23,269 nucleotides of DNA from Clostridiales bacterium (GTDB taxonomy: Bacteria; Bacillota_A; Clostridia; Saccharofermentanales; Saccharofermentanaceae), in NCBI GenBank assembly GCA_017649745.1, contig JAGCGE010000149.1, positions 1-23,269 of the forward strand, in the 5' to 3' direction. Below the pieces are notes generated by a model that was not told where the DNA came from, ran no database searches, and worked only from the letters and a program-made list of their open reading frames with translations. Shown piece by piece: positions 15,020 to 21,930 of the stretch. The translations under genes were made by a program, and so were the position numbers. Each line of letters starts with the position of its first letter. Position 1 is the stretch's first letter.

Positions 15020-16908
15020 GTCCTGTAATAACTAGGTGTTTCCCAGTTTTCTCCAAAATAATCAAATTCATCTTTGCCTTTCGAACAACCAACAAGATTG
15101 TCCCTCAGGTCAAAATTAGCTGTTATAAATTTCTTCTGTTCTTCAGTAAGTTCTACGGCTCTCTCAGATCCGCCCATGCTGATGAATGCGCCTACTCTGT
15201 CACAATCCTTGGCGTAAGTCTTGATCCTGACACCGTGCTTTCCGTCAGACGGTACCTCAACGTCATCGTTAAAATTCTCACCTTCGCCGAAGTCACTGTA
15301 ATCATGTCCTTCGATCGGTCCGCAGGTATTTCCCTCTATCGTATAGAGTTTGTCCTCGTCCATGCCGATAACTATACCTATGTGGTATCTGTTCAGATGA
15401 TCCTCATGATACTCTCTGAAAAGAACCAGATCTCCCTTGACCGGTGTGTACCCTGTTCCGACATTATGATATCTATCGGGACCGCACTTCTCTCTAACGA
15501 AGTCAGGTCCTGCGAAACAATAATCTGGTATGGCATTCTCAGGCGTGATTCCCTCAACAAGATCGTCATTCAGAAATCCTGCTTTTTCGAGCATCCATGT
15601 AACGAACAGTGAGCACCATCCCGTGCCGTTCTTGTCGTAGTAATCTCCATAGAAAGAAGCAACTGTTCCGTCTGATACATAACCCAGGAACAGCATCGAA
15701 AAATCAATCATAAAGTCGATCTTCTGCTGAACCGAAACACTGCTGTCAGTGTTGTATTGATAGATGATATTGTTGATCCTGATCCTCTCTTCAGGCGTCG
15801 TCCTCGAATAGAAAAGATCCATATACTTCTGGATCTGCGGAGTCCTCTTCGTACCGAATATCTCTTCCTTGCAGAACCTGTCGATATATTCGTCGATAGG
15901 AACGTTGGCATATGAACCGGCGTGGAGATGTGCCTGATAGACATTACTGAGGTTGATACCGCTATACATGTCGTTAAGTTTCTTGTAGATCTGTCCGTTG
16001 GCGATACCGAATTCTCTCATGCGATCGACAATAAGCAGATAAGATTCGATATCTTGGTTGGACTTAAAGCCGACACCTTTGTCGCTAAGCGCGTCACGGT
16101 ATAGCGAGAGGATAGTCTGATCGAAAAGACCATTCTTGCCTTTCAGGTTGTGAACCAGAGTCATGTACCTGTTCTTCTCGATATTCTCGTCAGAGACAAA
16201 TTCTCCGAGATACTTCAGACACATACTTTGAGAACTGCTGGCATTTCTGGTGTAGTAGATATCGTTAAGGTAGCCTGATGCGAAGATCATATCGATCCTG
16301 TTTAAGATCCACTCTTCGTCGTGATCTTTCAGAAGTGTATTGTATGCGCAGGAAAAACCGCTCAGATCTTCATCTGTGATATTGGTCACTCCTTTTCCGT
16401 GGAGCAGATTCCTGAAGAAATCTTTCTCCTCGTCGCTTAAAGTGTGGTTTTCGAGAAGGACCTTGGCGAAGTATCTGACATAATTGTCGTTAGCCTCATG
16501 CAGGGGCTTGAAGATATCACGTACCCTGCCCTGATCGATGTCTTCGAAGTTCGCTGTAGTGACGCCGTTCAGAAGATCGGCAAGATTACCGACTGTTTCC
16601 ACGATGGAACCAAGGCTATCGGCCGTGACCTCGGCAGACCTGTAGATCTCATCCGTGACTTCGTCGACCTGAGCATCAAATCTTGTGAGTTCATCGTAGA
16701 GCTGATTTAGCTTTTCCTTGATAGTTACTATGTCGTACTTTGCAGCAGAAGCAGCATCACGCGACAACCCGAGCACAGTGTAACACTCGCTCGGGATTTC
16801 TCTTGATGTTACTTCCGGTAATCCCCAATAACCGTGTAATGAATTCGCCAGATCTAAGACATGATGTCTCTCATCATATCTGTACTGATCTTCGTAGTAT
16901 CTGTCCAT
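15016..16908 (-). CDS. CHAP-domain putative type VII secreted wall hydrolase, paralogue 2
   Basis: A 630-aa protein, the most divergent of the three. The N-terminus is rich in Tyr, Arg and Asp. A helical segment (about 58-114) carries DEVTDEIYRSAEVT (82-95) and VGNLADLL (106-113). The middle module (about 174-236) keeps EEWILNRIDMIF but differs elsewhere from the other two. The C-terminal CHAP domain (about 395-575) has Cys432 in TGWCSLFVTWML, His509 in YHIGIVIG and Glu525 in YTIEGNTCG. A short tail after the CHAP domain ends DLRDNLVGCSKGKDEFDYF-like, echoing the tail of the 663-aa protein (DFRDILIACSDGF). No signal peptide. It starts 20 bases after its neighbour and overlaps the next gene by four bases. 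Confidence 0.85.
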   Translation of the reverse strand: MDRYYEDQYRYDERHHVLDLANSLHGYWGLPEVTSREIPSECYTVLGLSRDAASAAKYDIVTIKEKLNQLYDELTRFDAQVDEVTDEIYRSAEVTADSLGSIVETVGNLADLLNGVTTANFEDIDQGRVRDIFKPLHEANDNYVRYFAKVLLENHTLSDEEKDFFRNLLHGKGVTNITDEDLSGFSCAYNTLLKDHDEEWILNRIDMIFASGYLNDIYYTRNASSSQSMCLKYLGEFVSDENIEKNRYMTLVHNLKGKNGLFDQTILSLYRDALSDKGVGFKSNQDIESYLLIVDRMREFGIANGQIYKKLNDMYSGINLSNVYQAHLHAGSYANVPIDEYIDRFCKEEIFGTKRTPQIQKYMDLFYSRTTPEERIRINNIIYQYNTDSSVSVQQKIDFMIDFSMLFLGYVSDGTVASFYGDYYDKNGTGWCSLFVTWMLEKAGFLNDDLVEGITPENAIPDYCFAGPDFVREKCGPDRYHNVGTGYTPVKGDLVLFREYHEDHLNRYHIGIVIGMDEDKLYTIEGNTCGPIEGHDYSDFGEGENFNDDVEVPSDGKHGVRIKTYAKDCDRVGAFISMGGSERAVELTEEQKKFITANFDLRDNLVGCSKGKDEFDYFGENWETPSYYRT

Positions 16909-16928
16909 TTCCCCAATAGTCTGATCAA

Positions 16929-18920
16929 TTAGCCCTCATCATTAGGAACAAAGCCGTCAGAGCAAGCGATGAGGATGTCTCTGAAGTCATAGCCTTCGAT
17001 GATGTTTCCTCTCTGATCCTCGATGAACCTAGTACTTTGTTCTTCTCCGCCCATCTTGCAGTATCCTGCAATTCTTCCATAGTTGCGCGGATAGGACTTG
17101 ATACGGATCTGGTGATGTCCGTCATCAGGCAGACACTCGCCGTTCCTTTCCGCTTCCGCAAGCTCTGCCGCAGGATCATCTGTCTGGAAGATTGGAGCTG
17201 CCGCATTACCTTCGATCGTATATATCCTGTCATCATCGACACCGATTACGATACCGATGTGATAAGTATTCACTTTATCCTCATAATACTCTCTGAAAAG
17301 AACAAGGTCGCCGTTGAATGGCTTGTAGCTCTTATTCTCGTAGATACCTGCAGACCTGAATTCGTTTTTGTAGCCAGGACAACCTGCCCAGTATTTCTCT
17401 GAGATGGCATTTTCCGGAGTAACACCAGGAACAACAGAACCGTCCAACAGACCGCCCTTATTGAGCATCCAGTATACGAACATCGCACACCATGCGTAGC
17501 CCTGCTTGTTACCGCCCTGAGCATCCTTACATACTTCACCGAAATATGTGTACTGCCACTGACGCGGAGTGCCTTCTGAATCTGTATAATGATCGCCAGG
17601 AATATCTTCGTATCCGACGTATCTCTTAGCGAAATCGAGGACGAAATTGACTTTATCCTGAACAGGAACATCTTTACCCTGCTTTACTACCTGGAAGTAG
17701 TTGAGCATCTGAACTCGATCTTCTTTTGTCGTGTTCTGATAGAGAACATCAAGATAACGATTGGAATGCTCTGTATCTACCTCACAAAGCTTAAGGAAAC
17801 GATTACGGACGAATCTGTTGATCGTCTCATCGATACACATCCTGTGGGATGTTCCGTCATGGCTTGCAAGATCATGTGCAGAAGAGAGAGCTGTTCTCTC
17901 GTTGTTATAGTAGTAATCAGTGCTGTCGAGGATAAGATCATCAGACGCACCTGCACCCTTCATTCTCTTTGCAACATCAACAAAGCCGTTAACTTCTTTC
18001 TCTGTGACATTCTTGATATCCTTTGCATCAAGGAACTCAAGATATGTATGGAGTGCAGCTGTGTTGAAAGAACCATCGAGATTCTTAAGTGTATCCAGAT
18101 TGAGCATATGCTTGAAAGAATCAGGATTAGCTGCTTCAAGTGACTTCGTAAGGAACTCAAGGCATTTGCCCATATCCTTAGAAGAGTATCTTGCAGTCAA
18201 TGCTATATCATCGAAAAGATTATTCTTGAAAATAAGTTCGATCCTGTCATTGATCCATGACTCATCATATCCTTTGCTGACGAGATAATCGTAGATCAAG
18301 AGGTAGTTTGCCAGATCTGATTCACTGATATTCGTGATTCCGTACTTAGAGAGGATCATCTTGGCAAATTCAGTTCTGAACTTATCAGTAGTCTTGCGGA
18401 TAGGCAGATCGTCATCAGCATTAGTCTTCTTAACATTCTTGGATTTGTTATTCTTAACGGAAGAAATACGTGTGCTAAGTTCCGTCATTGTTTTCTCACA
18501 AGAATCAAGGATCTGGCAGATATTTTCTGCAGAACGCACGATCTCATCAGATACTTCATCTACAGTTTCATAATATTTGTGAAGCGTACATACGAGATCA
18601 TCCAATTTAAATCTGATACGACAAATAGCTTCTTCGGAGGTATTGCAGGCGTACTCACACTTTTCAGCAGTCTCCAATAAGTCTTTGTCGAGATCACCAA
18701 GCAAAGATAATGTAGCATGCATCCTATTAGAAGAATCGATGCTGCCGATAAGCTTGTCAAGCTTTTCCCAGCAGTCATGTCTGTCTTCATCCGAATAATA
18801 TCTCACTGCACTTCCAACCGAAGAAGGAGTGCTTAATTCACTTACACTACTTAATGTGGACCTTATCGGCGTACTTAATGATTGTACAAAATATGTATTT
18901 TTAACTTCTTTTGAGCCCAT
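16929..18920 (-). CDS. CHAP-domain putative type VII secreted wall hydrolase, paralogue 1
   Basis: A 663-aa protein, the first and longest of the three. The Ser-rich N-terminus (13-40) is followed by a long helical region (about 45-155) including DEVSDEIVRSAENI (121-134). A Lys-rich linker is at 154-166. The shared middle module (about 196-257) includes DYLVSKGYDESWINDRIELIF and LFDDIALT. The CHAP domain (about 425-625) has Cys478 in YAWCAMFVYWML, His554 in YHIGIVIG and Glu570 in YTIEGNAAA. It begins three bases after the 93-aa WXG100-like gene and has a poor Shine-Dalgarno, so translation is probably coupled to that gene. Leaderless export by the adjacent type VII machine is the simplest reading. 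It could instead act inside the cell, but a wall hydrolase there would have no substrate. Confidence 0.86.
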   Translation of the reverse strand: MGSKEVKNTYFVQSLSTPIRSTLSSVSELSTPSSVGSAVRYYSDEDRHDCWEKLDKLIGSIDSSNRMHATLSLLGDLDKDLLETAEKCEYACNTSEEAICRIRFKLDDLVCTLHKYYETVDEVSDEIVRSAENICQILDSCEKTMTELSTRISSVKNNKSKNVKKTNADDDLPIRKTTDKFRTEFAKMILSKYGITNISESDLANYLLIYDYLVSKGYDESWINDRIELIFKNNLFDDIALTARYSSKDMGKCLEFLTKSLEAANPDSFKHMLNLDTLKNLDGSFNTAALHTYLEFLDAKDIKNVTEKEVNGFVDVAKRMKGAGASDDLILDSTDYYYNNERTALSSAHDLASHDGTSHRMCIDETINRFVRNRFLKLCEVDTEHSNRYLDVLYQNTTKEDRVQMLNYFQVVKQGKDVPVQDKVNFVLDFAKRYVGYEDIPGDHYTDSEGTPRQWQYTYFGEVCKDAQGGNKQGYAWCAMFVYWMLNKGGLLDGSVVPGVTPENAISEKYWAGCPGYKNEFRSAGIYENKSYKPFNGDLVLFREYYEDKVNTYHIGIVIGVDDDRIYTIEGNAAAPIFQTDDPAAELAEAERNGECLPDDGHHQIRIKSYPRNYGRIAGYCKMGGEEQSTRFIEDQRGNIIEGYDFRDILIACSDGFVPNDEG

Positions 18921-18923
18921 ATA

Positions 18924-19205
18924 TTACTTACTAACCTTTGTTGCAGTTTCATTATTTGTAAAGTTGGAACTAACCGTTGTAAAATACTTGCCGGAAGCTT
19001 TGTAAAGTTCATCCATCTTCTTTCCAAGCATATTCATCTTGTTGATACAAGAATTGATGGAATCGATAGCATCACCTTTACCAACAACCTTCGGCATATT
19101 CTTGCTAAAAGCAGGATGCATCGAGGTTAATTCTTTTCCATACTGACCCAAAAGATCATAATTGACATTTGTCTTTGCATTTGCAGTAGTTTTCTCACCA
19201 GCCAT
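18924..19205 (-). CDS. WXG100-like small helical protein, 93 aa
   Basis: The size (93 aa), lack of signal peptide and mostly helical composition fit an ESX/WXG100 substrate or LXG-type partner. The first helix would be about 14-45 and the second about 46-80 (SINSCINKMNMLGKKMDELYKA...). The classical central Trp-x-Gly is not present; the turn contains VVGKGDAIDS instead. Residues YKASGKYF (65-72) lie where WXG100 proteins carry conserved aromatic positions. GAGGTG lies 10 bases before the ATG. It sits 12 bases after the 102-aa gene and three bases before the first CHAP gene, the arrangement expected for a carrier that forms a heterodimer with the effector's helical N-terminus. Assignment is by size, fold guess and context, not by a decisive motif. 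Confidence 0.68.
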   Translation of the reverse strand: MAGEKTTANAKTNVNYDLLGQYGKELTSMHPAFSKNMPKVVGKGDAIDSINSCINKMNMLGKKMDELYKASGKYFTTVSSNFTNNETATKVSK

Positions 19206-19217
19206 ATTCTACACACC

Positions 19218-19526
19218 TCATATTTCTGACATTCGTCTAGCGATCCTGTCTTCTTCCTCAATGATCTCGACATCGATCCTTCTGATCAATGAATCGATCA
19301 TCTGTGATGTTCCATCAAGTGTGGAACGAAGGCTCTGAAGATCGCGAATCATCTCGGTTACCGCAGTATGAACTGAACTGGTGTCATCCGCGCCAAAACT
19401 TTTCTCTTCTATCTCTTTGTATTTGTTGATAAGGTTATCGAGATCATCCATGAGAACAGCGCCTTCACTCTGGATCCTGTTACGGTCTCTTACTGACTCG
19501 ACGTTTACTGAATCTATTCTACTCAT
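19218..19526 (-). CDS. Small helical protein, 102 aa, putative type VII export partner
   Basis: A highly charged, almost wholly helical protein. Two long amphipathic helices are likely, about 10-45 and 54-98, with a short glycine-containing break (KSFGADDTSS, 43-52). Heptad-like Leu/Ile spacing in both supports a helical hairpin or coiled coil of the WXG100/Lap type. No WXG and no signal peptide. The ATG overlaps the stop of the preceding gene by four bases (ATGA), and GGGGAGG lies 13 bases upstream inside it. I do not recognise a named family. Its place between the other small protein genes and ahead of the CHAP effectors suggests a chaperone or targeting partner. Confidence 0.65.
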   Translation of the reverse strand: MSRIDSVNVESVRDRNRIQSEGAVLMDDLDNLINKYKEIEEKSFGADDTSSVHTAVTEMIRDLQSLRSTLDGTSQMIDSLIRRIDVEIIEEEDRIARRMSEI

Positions 19527-19783
19527 TTGCTTGTTGCCGCCTCCCCTAAGTTATTTCTCTGCATAGCAATAGCACAATAAGCTTGATCGAAAACTTCATC
19601 TACCCTAGCTCTGTCCTTTGAATGAGCTAAAGCTTCCAAAGCGCTTTCTACAATAGGGGAACTGTGCCTTATACTACTTGCTCCACGCGCAAAAGTATCT
19701 AAGCAATTTTCATACTCTGCTCTACTGGAATTAACTGACTTTTCTATTTCATCAAGAAACCCAGATTTCTCTTCATCTGTCAT
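19523..19783 (-). CDS. Small helical protein, 86 aa, first gene of the cargo operon
   Basis: Acidic, helical, no signal peptide or membrane segment. Two helices are likely (about 4-33 and 43-80), again a helical-hairpin size. The open frame can be extended to a TTG at 19789, but the ATG at 19783 has AAGGAAGG eight bases upstream and is chosen. A candidate promoter lies 33-61 bases upstream, so it opens the six-gene cargo unit. The stop overlaps the next start (ATGA). Not a recognised family; like its two neighbours it may be an export partner for one of the three CHAP proteins, three small proteins for three large ones. Confidence 0.65.
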   Translation of the reverse strand: MTDEEKSGFLDEIEKSVNSSRAEYENCLDTFARGASSIRHSSPIVESALEALAHSKDRARVDEVFDQAYCAIAMQRNNLGEAATSK

Positions 19784-19815
19784 AATCAATACCTTCCTTC
19801 CATTTCAACATTTCG

Positions 19816-19844
19816 ATATTATCAAAAATTACATACAATCGCAA
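19816..19844 (-). promoter_or_regulatory. Candidate promoter of the cargo operon
   Basis: TTGCGA (19839-19844), 17 bases, TAATAT (19816-19821) on the minus strand; an overlapping GATAAT (19818-19823) could serve as an alternative -10. It lies in the AT-rich gap after the kinase gene. No strong terminator is visible after the kinase, only an AT-rich TTTTCGAAAA stretch, so read-through from the machinery genes remains possible. Confidence 0.45.
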
Positions 19845-19887
19845 CAATTCTCTGATATTCCAAGTCACTCTTTTCGAAAAAAACGAT

Positions 19888-21930
19888 TTACAGATTGTAT
19901 TGATCTATCGCTTTTCTCAAGAGTTTTATATTGTCTTTATTAAAACTATCATCACCTTCAAGAGCATCAACGTATTCCTTAGCTTTAGTTATTGCTGCAT
20001 TATCTCTGGAAACACCAGCGTATTTTATGTATATGTTTCCTAAGGAATATCTGCAACTATCGTATCCATTCACAGTCATATCTGAACTATTTGCATCAGG
20101 CTTATCGCTGGTAAGTTGCTCTAAAACACTTATTGATTTTTTATAGTAGTCTAATTGTGTTGTTTCAGGTTCGATGTTATCACCTAAGTTTTTATATGAA
20201 TTTGCCATATAGAGAAAATCATAATCTTGTGAAAGACCATATTTATCAACAACCAATTCGTACCACTCAATAGCCTGCTGATAATATCCATTCTTATCTT
20301 CCTTCCTAGCATTTGTGCCTGCAAGATAATTGGCACCTCCGAGCGTCAAATACAACTGATATTCACCGCGAAAATCAAGATCTTCACTATCAGAATTTTC
20401 TAAGAGTTCTCGCGCCTCGACACCTAATTCTTGAATACGATCAAAAGTACTCTTATTAGTCTTGTTATATTTCTGTGGATTAGAAGAAAGAGTAGTGATC
20501 AACAAACTATAATTCTCAAGTCTTTCCTTAGTTGTAAGATTATTACTGTCTCTGGTCTCTTTCTCAAGTTGATCCAAAGCATCATTTATCTCTTCATTAT
20601 CGACTAAGCTTGAATCACTGGATTGACTCTTTGCGATGACAGAATAATACTTTACGTTAGGAAATGCCGAATCTCCAGCTTCGATAATGTATTCGAAATA
20701 ATTGATCGCGATAGAGTTGTAGTAGTCTCCCGTTAACTTTAGGCACTCACAAGCAACATCATATCTTAAGGTGATATTATCATGCATACTGGATTGAGGA
20801 TTATCGATATACTTACACATACTATCGATAGCCTTCCTTCTCAACTCATCAGAGTTTTCTTCTCCATCCGTAGGAAGTCTTAGATCAAACATTCTCTTAA
20901 AAGTACTATAGTCAGCATCATTGTATTGAACCGCCTCAGCAAGATAATTAGCTGCTGTTTCTCGACTATCACGAGAGGTAAGTTTGATTTCATATGCCAT
21001 ATTCGTAAGACGCTGGTATTCGCTGTATTTATTTTGTTGGATCCTAAAATATCCCCACACGCTGACACCTGCAAACACAACAGCCAGAATGAGACAAACT
21101 ACGAAAGCGAGGACTCTCTTACGCATCTTTTCGCGATATTCCGAAGAAAGCTCCGTGATGTGCTCGAGGTCTCCGAGCATCTCGTCAGTGTTCTGATAAC
21201 GATCCTTTGGATCATCTGCAGTAGCCTTGGAGATGATGTACTGGATACCTTCTGAAAGGTTAGGATTGATCGTTCTTACAGGCGGGCAGGCATTAGGTGC
21301 TTTACCAGGAACCTTACCGGTTACGAGGTAGAACATCGTGCAGCCGAGGCTGTAGATATCGGTCCTCTCATCAAGAATATTGGAACCGCTCTTGTACTGC
21401 TCAGGCGCAGCATAACCACGAGTACCATAGCACTCACCATCATCGCGTACACCACGCTTACATTCCTTTGCGATACCAAAGTCGATGAGCTTAACTCTTC
21501 CTGATTGAGAAAGGATTATGTTGTCAGGTTTCATATCGCGGTAAACGATTGGATCAGCATGAACAGTATGAAGATACTGAAGAATAGAACAGAGCATCTT
21601 ACTCCAGCTGATGAGCTTCTCTTCACTGATAGGACCTTCCGACACGATGAGCTTACCTAATGAAACACCGTCAACGAAATCCATTACAACGTAGTAGTCC
21701 TCAAAGTCCTCGATTCGGTCAACGATACGGGGGATATCAGGATGATTCAATCCTGCAAGAAGTTCGGACTCTTTCTTGAATTCCAAAAGCTCAGTAGAAG
21801 CATTATTCTTCATGTGCTTAACAGCCCAATAAGAACCGAGATTAAGATCACGGGCAAGATAAACTGTACTCATGCCGCCGTGGCCGAGTTCAGTAAGAAG
21901 TTCGTACCTGTTCTTAAGTACCTTACCCAT
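19888..21930 (-). CDS. Membrane Ser/Thr protein kinase with extracytoplasmic TPR-like domain
   Basis: A 680-aa bacterial Hanks-type kinase. The cytoplasmic kinase domain (about 8-262) has glycine loop GHGGMSTVY (16-24), ATP Lys38, helix-C Glu54, catalytic YRDMKPDN (130-137; Tyr replaces the usual His), DFG (150-152) and APEQY (175-179), so it looks active. A membrane helix spans about 273-293. The remaining 380 residues are outside, helical and TPR-like (for example YYQQAIEWYELVVDKYG and a later YYKKSISVLEQL). There are no PASTA repeats, so it is not the usual PrkC/StkP wall-sensing kinase. The start overlaps the essC-type stop (TGATG). The layout kinase, one helix, extracytoplasmic helical domain parallels EssB/YukC of type VII systems, which carry a pseudokinase. 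Confidence 0.92.
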   Translation of the reverse strand: MGKVLKNRYELLTELGHGGMSTVYLARDLNLGSYWAVKHMKNNASTELLEFKKESELLAGLNHPDIPRIVDRIEDFEDYYVVMDFVDGVSLGKLIVSEGPISEEKLISWSKMLCSILQYLHTVHADPIVYRDMKPDNIILSQSGRVKLIDFGIAKECKRGVRDDGECYGTRGYAAPEQYKSGSNILDERTDIYSLGCTMFYLVTGKVPGKAPNACPPVRTINPNLSEGIQYIISKATADDPKDRYQNTDEMLGDLEHITELSSEYREKMRKRVLAFVVCLILAVVFAGVSVWGYFRIQQNKYSEYQRLTNMAYEIKLTSRDSRETAANYLAEAVQYNDADYSTFKRMFDLRLPTDGEENSDELRRKAIDSMCKYIDNPQSSMHDNITLRYDVACECLKLTGDYYNSIAINYFEYIIEAGDSAFPNVKYYSVIAKSQSSDSSLVDNEEINDALDQLEKETRDSNNLTTKERLENYSLLITTLSSNPQKYNKTNKSTFDRIQELGVEARELLENSDSEDLDFRGEYQLYLTLGGANYLAGTNARKEDKNGYYQQAIEWYELVVDKYGLSQDYDFLYMANSYKNLGDNIEPETTQLDYYKKSISVLEQLTSDKPDANSSDMTVNGYDSCRYSLGNIYIKYAGVSRDNAAITKAKEYVDALEGDDSFNKDNIKLLRKAIDQYNL

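Noticed and set aside
19854..19890. Terminator after the kinase gene (TTTTCGAAAA stretch)
   Set aside because: The self-complementary part is short and AT-only apart from one CG; not enough to call a terminator.
19888..21930. PrkC/StkP-type PASTA kinase
   Set aside because: The extracytoplasmic part has no PASTA repeats and is helical and TPR-like, and no PP2C phosphatase gene adjoins within the window.
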